Positions 1 through 7,028 of a stretch of DNA of 9,375 nt are shown in pieces. The translations under genes and the position numbers were made by a program. Each line of letters begins with the position of its first letter. The stretch's first letter is position 1. The DNA comes from Bacillota bacterium (GTDB lineage Bacteria > Bacillota > Negativicutes > Sporomusales > UBA7701): assembly GCA_023415075.1 (NCBI GenBank), contig JAEZLU010000066.1, positions 1-9,375 of the forward strand, given 5' to 3'. Under the pieces are notes generated by a model. That model did not search any database and was not told the DNA's origin. It saw only the letters and a program-made list of their open reading frames with translations.

Positions 1-493
1 CGATCGCTTCCCGCCGGTCGCCGGCGACTATCTCGCCCCGGTCGAAAGCTACCTCGACCATACTGCCGTCAGCGGTTACAACGGTGGCTTTGCGGCGGTC
101 GAAGATGGTGGCGAACAGGCGGACCAAGGGGGCGTTTTCGGCAGCCTCGGCCAGCAGAGGCTCGGCCTCGGTGTCGGCGAAGTGATCGAGGCTGGCTTCG
201 GGCTGGTCGATGACGACGTTCCATTCCCGCCGTTCGTGCAGGCCGCCGCTGGCGGCCTTATCGATCTTTACGGTGGCGATCCAGCGACCGCCCTCCAGGC
301 GGATGCGGTAAGCCAGACCCAACTCGCGGAGGGCGCCGTCAGCGGTGTCGTAGTACCAGGCTTCCAGGCGCTCGTCGTGGGGAAGCTCGCTGAGAAGGTC
401 GGCGAGGGGCGGCTGAACAAAAATATGGTCGCCGGCGGCGGCCGACGGCAGACGGAGTTTGAGCTCAAGCTCGGTAGTGGCGTCGAGTGACAT
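1..493 (-). CDS. CYTH-domain protein, N-terminal part (probably CYTH-CHAD), cut by window edge
   Basis: The reading frame opens at ATG 493 and stays open to the window edge, giving 164 N-terminal residues. Residues 8-12 read ELELK, the ExExK signature of the CYTH fold, in which acidic and basic residues inside a beta tunnel bind triphosphate or polyphosphate groups and metal. Further family-like features follow: WYYDT near residue 47, the basic strand AYRIRLEGGRWIATVK at about 60-75, and HERREWNV at about 83-90. The start is supported by AGGGGG at 501-506, 7 nt upstream. It lies 19 bp downstream of sixA on the same strand, so the two are very probably co-transcribed. Bacterial proteins of this type often carry a C-terminal CHAD domain, a polyphosphate-binding helical domain, but that part would lie outside the window and is inferred. 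The substrate (inorganic triphosphate, thiamine triphosphate or polyphosphate) cannot be decided from this fragment. Confidence 0.85.
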   Translation of the reverse strand, partial: MSLDATTELELKLRLPSAAAGDHIFVQPPLADLLSELPHDERLEAWYYDTADGALRELGLAYRIRLEGGRWIATVKIDKAASGGLHERREWNVVIDQPEASLDHFADTEAEPLLAEAAENAPLVRLFATIFDRRKATVVTADGSMVEVAFDRGEIVAGDRREAI

Positions 494-512
494 GGCCCTA
501 CCCCCTATTGTT

Positions 513-998
513 TTAGTCGTCGCCGATGCGGGCGAGGGTTTTCGGTTCGACGAACCAACGCAAAGTACCGGTGGCCAAAGCCGGCGGCTCGAGAAGAAAC
601 GAGGCGGCGGCGCATTTTTTGAACGGCAGGGCGGCGTCGGCCAGTTGCCGGGCCCATATGCTTAAGTGGGGTTCGTGGCCGACGATGACGATGACGGCAT
701 CTTCCGGCTGCTGGCGCCAGTCGTCGATCAAAAGCTGCAGGCTGCCGCTGTAAATGGCGGGATGTTCGCGCACGCGGGCGCCGTCCAGCGCTTCGGCCAG
801 GATAGCGGCCGTCTGGCTCGAGCGGAGGGCCGGGCTGGACCAGATTTCCGGCCGGCAGCCGGGCAGCAGCATACGGCCCAGGCCCCTGGCGGCGGCCTGG
901 GCCTTTTTGCGGCCCTTGGGAGTGAGTTCGCGCATTTCGTCGGCGAGAGTGACCGAGTCGTCCTCGGCCTTGGCGTGTCTAAAAAGGATGAGCTCCAT
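513..998 (-). CDS. sixA: Phosphohistidine phosphatase SixA
   Basis: This 161-aa protein belongs to the histidine phosphatase (RHG/phosphoglycerate mutase-like) superfamily. It begins MELILFRHAKA, giving the catalytic R7-H8 pair; H8 is the residue phosphorylated during catalysis. SSPALRSSQTA at about 54-64 supplies the second conserved arginine, and VGHEPHL places the second catalytic histidine at residue 108, the position known for E. coli SixA. The length also matches the short SixA subfamily. Known SixA proteins remove phosphate from phosphohistidine, in E. coli on the nitrogen phosphotransferase protein NPr; the local target is unknown. A GAAGGGAG ribosome binding site lies about 10 nt before the ATG. 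It is the first gene of an apparent two-gene operon with the CYTH protein. The predicted promoter at 1096-1124 would give a leader of about 90 nt. The protein is cytoplasmic, with no signal or membrane segment. Confidence 0.92.
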   Translation of the reverse strand: MELILFRHAKAEDDSVTLADEMRELTPKGRKKAQAAARGLGRMLLPGCRPEIWSSPALRSSQTAAILAEALDGARVREHPAIYSGSLQLLIDDWRQQPEDAVIVIVGHEPHLSIWARQLADAALPFKKCAAASFLLEPPALATGTLRWFVEPKTLARIGDD

Positions 999-1095
999 TA
1001 GCCGCAGCTCCCTTCATTTTATTGATACCATTCGCTGCCCTTGGCAGCCTTCCCTGCCACTGCCAGGGCGACAGCCCCGGCTGTTGGCAAGCTCA

Positions 1096-1124
1096 ATTAT
1101 AGCATGCTGGCCGCCGGCGCAGAA
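1096..1124 (-). promoter_or_regulatory. Predicted extended -10 promoter of the sixA operon
   Basis: On the minus strand, 1104-1096 reads TGCTATAAT, a perfect TATAAT -10 box with the TGn extension. A weak -35 (TTCTGC, 1124-1119) sits 17 bp upstream. Transcription would start near 1089 and leave a leader of about 90 nt before the sixA ATG. The leader contains three short hairpins: ACAGCC/GGCTGT at 1071-1084, CCCTG/CAGGG at 1052-1068, and CTGCC/GGCAG at 1035-1047. None is followed by a T-run on the transcribed strand, so they are not obvious terminators. Confidence 0.55.
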
Positions 1125-1139
1125 GATGCAGGTATTCTT

Positions 1140-1148
1140 CCCCCCCCC
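1140..1148. repeat. Nine-base C homopolymer in intergenic region
   Basis: Nine consecutive C (plus strand) lie in the 342-bp gap between sixA and the sensor gene, about 16 bp upstream of the predicted -35 of the sixA promoter. The rest of this gap (999-1340) holds the two divergent promoters described separately; no convincing gene is visible in it. Mononucleotide runs of this length can vary by slipped-strand replication, but no effect is demonstrated here. Confidence 0.9.
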
Positions 1149-1263
1149 GATGGCGACGGTAGCCGCACCGGCTGCCGACCCTAAGCCATCAGCCGGGGAA
1201 AGGCCGGACAGGCTTTCGAATCCGGGAAAAGTATGGTAGAATTAGTGCGTATACCGAGCGTTT

Positions 1264-1294
1264 TTGACACGATTCCACAATATTTCCGCATAAT
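1264..1294 (+). promoter_or_regulatory. Predicted sigma-A promoter of the GGDEF/HD-GYP sensor gene
   Basis: A perfect -35 box, TTGACA (1264-1269), is followed by CATAAT (1289-1294), five of six matches to the -10 consensus, with a rather long 19-bp spacer. The predicted start near 1301 leaves a leader of about 40 nt before the GTG at 1341. This supports that GTG over any start upstream of the promoter. Confidence 0.5.
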
Positions 1295-1340
1295 GGTTAT
1301 TTGCTTGTCAACGGATGTCGACAGATGGAGGAAGTTTGCC

Positions 1341-3836
1341 GTGCTCGCCAACATAAGGGCTAAGCTGATAGCCGCCTTTTTGCTGCTGATCGTCGTTCCG
1401 ATATCCGTTCTCAGCTTTTTGTCGTACGAGAAAACCGAAGAAATTCTTCTTGTCAAGGCGCGGGAGGATAGTCTGCGGACAATGCAGAACGCCCGCACCT
1501 TCTTTATTGAAGAATACATCGCCAAAATGGAGGGCGCGGTCGAGCGGCTGGCCCGCGACCCCGAACTGCAGCGGCTGGCCGTCGGCTCGCCGCAAACGGC
1601 CCGGACGCTCGCCGACTGGGATAAATACCGCTTTTTCGACCCAGGAGTGGCGGCGGTGTATTATGGCGACGCCGAGGGCAAGTTTTTCCTCAGCAGTACC
1701 GGTCTGGTGCCGGCGCCTTTCGATGTCCGGAGCCGGCCGTGGTACAAGAAAGCGGTCGAGCTCAAAAACCGGGTGGTCTGGACCGAAGTTTACCTGGATG
1801 GGCTGACCGGCCGGCCGATTATCACGGCCGCCAAGGCGGTGACCGACGGCAAGGTTTACGGCGTGCTGGCGATGGATACTCCGCTGCCGGTGCTGGCCGA
1901 CATAGTCAAAAAGATCAGTTTCGCGCAGGGCGGCTACGCCGTCCTCATCGATTCCCAAGGCCAGATCATCGGTCATCCGGATGCCGATAAACTCGGCAGC
2001 CATGTGGCCGACGACAGCTGGTACTGGGACATCAAACAAACCTACGAAGGGTCGATAGTTGCTTCCCTGGACGGTCGCCGCACGCTGGTGAGCTTTATCA
2101 CCATCCCCCAGACCGGCTGGAAGCTGATCGGCTTTATTCCCGAGGCTAACCTCGAACGGGAGCTGGCACCCATCCGGGCCCGGACGCTTGGGCTGGGGCT
2201 TGCCGCCGCCCTCCTGGCGGTGGCGAGCGGCGCGCTCTTCGCCCACGATATCGCCCGCCGGCTGCAAAGGCTGGTGGCGGCGATGACGGCGATCGAGCAG
2301 GGCGATTTTCAGGCAAGGTGGCAGGATCATTCCTCGGTCGAGTTCAGCAAGCTGAGCGACAAGTTCAACGCCATGGTGTCGACGCTGGAGAACCTCATGG
2401 ATCAGCAGCAGGCTTCCCAGCACCAGATCGCCCTCCAGAAGGTCTACTTCGAACAGCTTTTCGAAAATTCGCCGGAGAGCATCGCCATAATCGATCAACA
2501 CGACATAGTGATCCGGGTCAACCCCCGTTTCTGCGAAATGTTCGGCTATACGGACGAAGCGGCCGAGGGACACCGGCTGAACGACCTCATTGTGCCGGCC
2601 GATCTTGCCAGCGAGGGAATCGACACCAGCAGCGAACTCATCACCGCGAACAAGGTGGTGGAACTCGAGACGCTCCGGCGGCGCAAGGACGGCAGCCTGA
2701 TCGAGGTTTTCATCCTCGCCTATCCGATAGTCGTTATGGGCCGGCTGGCCGGCGCCTATGCCATCTACCGCGATATCTCCGAGCGCAAGGAGGTCGAGCG
2801 CCGACTTACCTTCACCAGTAACCACGATCTTTTGACCGGCGTATTCAACCGGCGGTATTTCGAGCAGGAGATGGACAGGCTCGAGAAAATCGAGAAAGGG
2901 ACACCTGGCATTATTATCGCCGATATCGACGGCCTGAAGCTTGTGAACGACACGCTGGGCCACGCGGTGGGCGACCGCATGCTGTTCTTGGCCGGCGTCA
3001 TCCTGCGGGAGAATCTGCCGGAGGAGGCGGTACTCTGCCGGATAGGCGGCGACGAATTCGCTGCCCTGCTGCCGGCAGCCGACGAAGCTAAGCTGGCGGC
3101 GGCCTGCGAGCAAGTAACGGCGGCGGTTGGGGAGGCCAACAAAGGCCGGCGGGAGTTTGCCCTCAGCATGTCGCTGGGCTTCGGACTCAAAAGCGCCGAG
3201 CTTGCGAGCATGAAAGAGGTTTACCGGGAAGCCGACAGCAGTATGTACCGGGAAAAACTGCGGCGCAGCAGTGGGACTCGCAGCGCTCTCATCAAAACGC
3301 TGACCGAGGCCCTCTATGCCCGCGATTTTATCAGCGAAGGCCAGGACGGGCACTTGCAGGAACTCGCGGCCAGACTGGCCAGGGAAGCGGGGCTGCCCGA
3401 AAAAGCGATCGGCGACCTGCGGCTTTTGGCCCAGTTCCATGATGTCGGCAAGGTGGGGGTTCCCGTGAATATACTGTTCAGGCCGACCAAGCTGACAGCG
3501 GCCGAGATGCGGGTCATGCGCCGGCATAGCGAGGTCGGCTACAGGATCGCCGTGGCCTCGCCCGACTTTCATCATATTGCCGACTGGATCTTGAAGCATC
3601 ACGAGTGGTGGAACGGCGGCGGCTATCCTCTGGGCCTCAAAGGTGAAGAAATTCCGCTCGAGTGCCGCATTTTGCTTATCGCCGACGCCTATGTGGCCAT
3701 GACCCATGACCGCCCATACCGCAAGGCCATGTCGGCTGAGGCTGCGCTGGCGGAAATCGCCGCCGGCCGAGGCATGATGTTCGACCCGGTCCTGGTCGAC
3801 AAGTTTATCGCCATGATGAAGGCCGAGTTCTCATAA
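1341..3836 (+). CDS. Membrane sensor with Cache, HAMP, PAS, GGDEF and HD-GYP domains (c-di-GMP synthesis/breakdown)
   Basis: An 831-aa multidomain protein. A membrane helix at about 8-28 is followed by an extracytoplasmic dCache sensor (about 30-275, with RSRPWY at 130-135), a second helix (about 283-303), HAMP (about 304-357), PAS (about 370-482, ending in DISERK), GGDEF (about 490-650) and HD-GYP (about 655-831). The GGDEF domain has HDLLTG at 495-500, the metal-binding ADIDGLK stretch and an intact GGDEF at 569-573; no RxxD inhibitory site precedes it (PEEA is in that position). The HD-GYP domain keeps H700-D701, H729, HHE 753-755, GYP 761-763 and D782, so metal ligands look intact; its HHE-GYP motif has N where D is usual (WWNGGGYP). 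It could therefore both make and degrade c-di-GMP. The start chosen is GTG 1341, 8 nt after GGAGGA (1327-1332). The frame extends upstream to 1233, but that stretch has no ribosome binding site and contains the promoter. Confidence 0.93.
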   Translation: MLANIRAKLIAAFLLLIVVPISVLSFLSYEKTEEILLVKAREDSLRTMQNARTFFIEEYIAKMEGAVERLARDPELQRLAVGSPQTARTLADWDKYRFFDPGVAAVYYGDAEGKFFLSSTGLVPAPFDVRSRPWYKKAVELKNRVVWTEVYLDGLTGRPIITAAKAVTDGKVYGVLAMDTPLPVLADIVKKISFAQGGYAVLIDSQGQIIGHPDADKLGSHVADDSWYWDIKQTYEGSIVASLDGRRTLVSFITIPQTGWKLIGFIPEANLERELAPIRARTLGLGLAAALLAVASGALFAHDIARRLQRLVAAMTAIEQGDFQARWQDHSSVEFSKLSDKFNAMVSTLENLMDQQQASQHQIALQKVYFEQLFENSPESIAIIDQHDIVIRVNPRFCEMFGYTDEAAEGHRLNDLIVPADLASEGIDTSSELITANKVVELETLRRRKDGSLIEVFILAYPIVVMGRLAGAYAIYRDISERKEVERRLTFTSNHDLLTGVFNRRYFEQEMDRLEKIEKGTPGIIIADIDGLKLVNDTLGHAVGDRMLFLAGVILRENLPEEAVLCRIGGDEFAALLPAADEAKLAAACEQVTAAVGEANKGRREFALSMSLGFGLKSAELASMKEVYREADSSMYREKLRRSSGTRSALIKTLTEALYARDFISEGQDGHLQELAARLAREAGLPEKAIGDLRLLAQFHDVGKVGVPVNILFRPTKLTAAEMRVMRRHSEVGYRIAVASPDFHHIADWILKHHEWWNGGGYPLGLKGEEIPLECRILLIADAYVAMTHDRPYRKAMSAEAALAEIAAGRGMMFDPVLVDKFIAMMKAEFS

Positions 3837-4772
3837 CTTGCGGCCGGCAGAGCCGTCGGCTGCGGTGGCGGCAGCCTTGCGGGCCGGCAAGCCGAGGAGC
3901 TCGGCGGTAAAGGTGATCCAGCGCTGGGCGGCGAAGGACAGATAGCGGTCCTTGCGCCAGATTACGGCCATTTCCAGGCACAGGGGCGGCTCAGCCAGCG
4001 GTACGGCGACAATGGTCGCCGGGTCGAGGGATTCGCAGATCTTTCCCGGCAGGAGGGCAACGCCGAGGTTGGCGGCCACCATCTGGGTCATGAAGTCCCG
4101 CTGGGAGGTTTCGCAAATTATTTGCGGCTGAAAACCGGCCTGGCGGCAACGCTTGAGGATCTGGTCATGGAGGCTGAAGTCTTCGCGATAGAGGACGAAC
4201 GGCTCGGCGGCCAGCATCGAGAAATCGACGGCCGGGCAGCTCGCCAGACGGTGGCTGGGATGGACGATGACCTTGAGCGGATCGCGCACGCAGGCGAGCA
4301 TGCCAAACAAATCGGCTTTTTCCGGAAGAGAGCAGACGACACCGACATCAATGGCCCCCTCGTTCAGGGCCTCGGCAATTTTTTTCGAACCGAATTCGTA
4401 CATCTCGATGCTGATGTTGGGATAATTTTTCTTGAATTCGCCAAGGGCCCGCGGAAATACCGACGACGCCGATATCGGCGGCATGCCGATGCGCAGCTTG
4501 CCTTTCTGCAGGTGGGTGACGTCGGCCAGTTCGGCGGCGAGGTTCTGAAAGAGGGCGACTATTTGCTGGGCCTGCTCCAAAAGGGCCCGACCGGCGTCGG
4601 TCATTTCGACCTGCTTGGCGCCCCGGTGTAAAAGGGTTACGCCAATCTCGTCCTCCAGGGTCTTGATCATTTTGCTTATCGAGGGCTGGGTTATGTGCAG
4701 GCGGGCGGCAGCCTTGCTGAAGCTGCCCTGGCGTACGACTTCAAGGAAATATTCCAGATGGCGGATATCCAC
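3831..4772 (-). CDS. LysR-family transcriptional regulator
   Basis: A 313-aa protein starting MDIRHLEYFLEVV, the classic LysR N-terminus. The winged helix-turn-helix occupies about residues 1-60 (GSFSKAAARLHITQPSISKMIKTLE at about 16-40), followed by a linker helix. The periplasmic-binding-protein-like effector domain runs from KGKLRIGMPP (about 90) to about 295. The start is GTG 4772, with AAGGAGG at 4780-4786, 7 nt upstream; the length is normal for the family. The IGMPP...FPRALGEFKKNYP stretch reminds me of the CidR/YwbI group, which responds to small carboxylates, but that is only a weak resemblance and the effector is unknown. It is transcribed away from the small membrane protein/GAF-GGDEF pair. 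LysR proteins often control the divergent neighbour and themselves, so 4970-6989 is a candidate target. Its stop overlaps the end of the convergent sensor gene by 6 bp (3831-3836), with no room for a terminator between them. Confidence 0.95.
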   Translation of the reverse strand: MDIRHLEYFLEVVRQGSFSKAAARLHITQPSISKMIKTLEDEIGVTLLHRGAKQVEMTDAGRALLEQAQQIVALFQNLAAELADVTHLQKGKLRIGMPPISASSVFPRALGEFKKNYPNISIEMYEFGSKKIAEALNEGAIDVGVVCSLPEKADLFGMLACVRDPLKVIVHPSHRLASCPAVDFSMLAAEPFVLYREDFSLHDQILKRCRQAGFQPQIICETSQRDFMTQMVAANLGVALLPGKICESLDPATIVAVPLAEPPLCLEMAVIWRKDRYLSFAAQRWITFTAELLGLPARKAAATAADGSAGRKL

Positions 4773-4838
4773 TCTATCGCCTCCTTACACAGTCATTTTA
4801 CTATAGAAACAGAGCATAATAAATAGACGCCGTATGAA

Positions 4839-4852
4839 ATTTATCTATAAAT
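4839..4852. promoter_or_regulatory. Perfect AT-rich dyad between divergent lysR and 4970 gene (candidate operator)
   Basis: The sequence ATTTAT-CT-ATAAAT is a perfect inverted repeat with 6-bp arms, in a locally AT-rich stretch (about 4790-4853) that contrasts with the GC-rich surroundings. Its right arm overlaps TATAAA (4846-4851), a plausible plus-strand -10 with TAGACG at 4824-4829 as a weak -35 and a 16-bp spacer. A protein bound here would block or contact that promoter. A LysR autoregulatory or divergent-control site is the natural guess. It is not an exact T-N11-A LysR box, so the call is inferred from position and symmetry. Confidence 0.4.
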
Positions 4853-4969
4853 GTCGCCGGCCGCGGTCGTCAGCGGGTAAATAATACGGCCGGCAAGGGC
4901 AGGAGGCCGGCGGCCAACGGCGAATATATCAGGAAAACCAATCCGGTCAATGGCGGAAAGGAAAGCAGG

Positions 4970-5413
4970 ATGACCAAAAAGCATTTTGGAGTGTTCGCCG
5001 TTGCCGCATTATTGCTGGCAGCGCTGTATTTTGTTGCCGTTAGCGGTTACGAAGCTCGCAAGCAGCCGCCGAAACCTGCCGGCGGGACGGCGGTTCAGCC
5101 GACGACCCCGGTCGCCCCTGTGCCCGACAAAGCGGCCGGGCCGACCAACCCTGTCGGCGAGCGGCCGGCTGGTCAGATGGAACTGGCGCCGGCGGCCAGA
5201 AATGCGCGGCCGGCCGATTCGGCCGAGGCGGCCGCCGGAGTGTCCTATTCGCTGAAAAAAGAGGGCGACCGCCAGCTGTTGCCCGGTGTGACCTACAGTG
5301 CCGACAACCGGAGTTTCAACATCCAGTTGGCCAACAAGGATGAGACCATCCAGCTGAAGCGCGCCGGCGATGCGGTCGGCGACTACCAGGTGATGTGGCG
5401 GAAGAAGTACTGA
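4970..5413 (+). CDS. Small membrane-anchored protein of unknown function, Pro/Ala-rich linker
   Basis: A 147-aa protein that I do not recognise. It begins MTKKHFG followed by a single hydrophobic segment (about residues 7-26, VFAVAALLLAALYFVAV), most likely an uncleaved signal anchor putting the rest outside the cytoplasm. Residues about 30-88 are rich in proline, alanine and glycine and look disordered. The last 55 residues form a small, probably folded region (VSYSLKKEGDRQLLPGVTYS to the end WRKKY). No catalytic motif or cysteine is present. An AAAGGAAAG ribosome binding site precedes ATG 4970 by about 7 nt. It lies 46 bp upstream of the GAF-GGDEF cyclase gene on the same strand without a terminator, so the two are probably co-transcribed. 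The 3' end carries a tandem 18-bp duplication that repeats the final codons and stop. A real but uncharacterised gene is the best call. Confidence 0.75.
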   Translation: MTKKHFGVFAVAALLLAALYFVAVSGYEARKQPPKPAGGTAVQPTTPVAPVPDKAAGPTNPVGERPAGQMELAPAARNARPADSAEAAAGVSYSLKKEGDRQLLPGVTYSADNRSFNIQLANKDETIQLKRAGDAVGDYQVMWRKKY

Positions 5414-5433
5414 TAGCGGAAGAAGTACTGATA
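5398..5433 (+). repeat. Perfect tandem 18-bp duplication across the stop codon
   Basis: The unit GCGGAAGAAGTACTGATA occurs twice with no gap, at 5398-5415 and 5416-5433. The first copy encodes the terminal RKKY and TGA of the small membrane protein, with TAG as the next codon. Because the unit is 18 nt, the second copy is in frame and would again encode RKKY-stop. It looks like a recent replication-slippage duplication. Confidence 0.95.
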
Positions 5434-5459
5434 AAAGTAGCGATGAGGTAGGGTTTCTG

Positions 5460-6989
5460 ATGCTTGAGGAAAAGGATATTGCCGGCCGAAAACCGCTGGA
5501 TGCAGGCCAATTGGTACGCAGCCTCAGGACAATTCTTTTTTCCGGGGCGGATGCGGACGCGACCCTGGCGACTATTGTCCGCGAAGCCGGCGCAGTGGTG
5601 AACTGCGACCATCTGTTTTTAAGCCGGTATGACGCAGCCAGCCAGATGTTCCGCTCGCTGGCCTGGCAGAGCGGCGTCAGCCCAAGTGACGTATCCCTCG
5701 ACCAGAAGTTTATGGGCAACAGTTATTTGGGCGGTCAGCCGGTTGTTGTCCATGACATGTCCCAGTATAATTACCGCCTGCGGCCCGGCGTCGCCCGCCT
5801 GGGTTTTATGTCGATGGTCGGCGTACCGCTGATGACCAGGCGGGGTCTGGCCGGCGTGCTGGAGGCATTCGCCGAAGAAGCCGATCATTTCTCCGATTTG
5901 GATGCCGATTTGCTGACCATTTTTGCCCGTGAGGCGGCGACCGTCATCGAGCAGGTCAACCTGGAAAGGGAGACCCGCTACCGGGATGCCGAGAACGACT
6001 TTTTGCGGGAGGCTGTCAAGCTTGAACAGGCTTCGCTGGGTAGCCTTCTCTACAAGGTGGGCGAGTCCTTCGCCGCCGTGCTGGGGGTCGACGGCATCGC
6101 CGTTTTCGGCATCGAGCCGCAGTTGGAGGCCAACCCGTTGCAGGAGGTTATGGCCAAAGGTTTTTCCATGAGCGATATCAGCCGGCTAAAGTCCCTCTAT
6201 GGCCGCGAGTTTCTCCAGAAGCTGCTGCCGGGTCCGGAGGGCGGCCGCGGCGAGCTTATCGTCAAGCAGTCCTTCCGTCAGGGCGGCGGCGGGGCGTCCA
6301 AGCTGCTGTACACCGTGCCGGTGGTCTACCGGCGGACGCTGCACGGACTGGTGGTTTTCCACTGGCGGCAGCTCGACAAGGTTATCGACATGGCCGGCTT
6401 GGAAAAGTTCATCGAGCGGATGGTCGGCCACATCACGATGGTGCTTGGCCGCCAGGACATCTACGCCAACATCCAGCGCATCAGCTTCTCCGACCTCCTG
6501 ACAGGGCTGGCCAACCGCCGGCTGTTCGACTACGTGCTCGACCGCGAGCTCAAGAAGCTCAAGCGCGGTGATCAGCCGCTCAGCCTGCTGATGGCCGACA
6601 TCGACTACTTCAAAACCATCAACGATGTTTACGGCCATCAGGCCGGTGACGCCGTGCTCGAGCAGCTCGGCGCGATAATGAAGGATTCGTTCCGCAACAT
6701 CGACCTGCCGACCCGCTATGGCGGCGAGGAATTTGCCGTCGTCCTGCCTGACACCGATGAAACCCAGGCGCGGGCGGCCGCCGAGCGCCTCCGGCTGCGG
6801 GTGGCCGAGCAGAAGTTTTGGACAGGCAACGGCTATATCAATGTGACGGTCAGCATCGGCGGCGCAACCTACGGCTGCCGCGAGCCCGGCGAGACGAGCA
6901 TCGAAAGGCTCATCCTGGCGGCTGACCAGGCCCTATATCAGGCCAAACAGCAGGGACGGAACAAGACGATATTTGCAAGCAGCTTTTGA
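5460..6989 (+). CDS. GAF-GGDEF diguanylate cyclase
   Basis: A 509-aa soluble protein with no membrane segment. Residues about 18-166 form a GAF sensor domain ending in a typical helix (LDADLLTIFAREAATVIEQVNLERE). Residues about 175-335 look like a second, divergent GAF-like module, with strands such as LLYTVPVVYRRTLHGLVVFHW. A short linker leads to the GGDEF domain (about 345-505): SDLLTGLANRR, metal-binding D380 in ADIDYFK, INDVYGH, and GGEEF at 421-425. RNID at 412-415 is the RxxD product-inhibition site at the correct five-residue spacing. It should convert two GTP to c-di-GMP and be inhibited by product. The GAF ligand is unknown. The ATG at 5460 follows GAGGTAGGG (5445-5453). It is the second gene of an apparent operon with the small membrane protein. 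No hairpin with a T-run follows the stop; a bulged hairpin at 7029-7054 is the only candidate. Confidence 0.94.
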   Translation: MLEEKDIAGRKPLDAGQLVRSLRTILFSGADADATLATIVREAGAVVNCDHLFLSRYDAASQMFRSLAWQSGVSPSDVSLDQKFMGNSYLGGQPVVVHDMSQYNYRLRPGVARLGFMSMVGVPLMTRRGLAGVLEAFAEEADHFSDLDADLLTIFAREAATVIEQVNLERETRYRDAENDFLREAVKLEQASLGSLLYKVGESFAAVLGVDGIAVFGIEPQLEANPLQEVMAKGFSMSDISRLKSLYGREFLQKLLPGPEGGRGELIVKQSFRQGGGGASKLLYTVPVVYRRTLHGLVVFHWRQLDKVIDMAGLEKFIERMVGHITMVLGRQDIYANIQRISFSDLLTGLANRRLFDYVLDRELKKLKRGDQPLSLLMADIDYFKTINDVYGHQAGDAVLEQLGAIMKDSFRNIDLPTRYGGEEFAVVLPDTDETQARAAAERLRLRVAEQKFWTGNGYINVTVSIGGATYGCREPGETSIERLILAADQALYQAKQQGRNKTIFASSF

Positions 6990-7028
6990 CCGTGCCGGCG
7001 ACCGCTCTGCCGGGAAAACGGGAGGACG

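Noticed and set aside
1283..1311. Minus-strand TTGACA at 1311-1306 as a second sixA promoter
   Set aside because: No acceptable -10 lies 16-18 bp downstream, and the extended -10 at 1096-1104 is a much better candidate.
1233..1340. A 36-residue N-terminal extension of the sensor protein
   Set aside because: There is no ribosome binding site before the upstream start, and the stretch contains the predicted promoter (1264-1294). GGAGGA before GTG 1341 and the membrane helix right after it fix the start there.
1308..3707. A 799-codon open frame on the minus strand opposite the sensor gene
   Set aside because: It is the complement of a clearly coding, GC-rich gene with recognisable domains. Its translation shows no family motif, and such antisense frames are common where third positions are G/C-rich.
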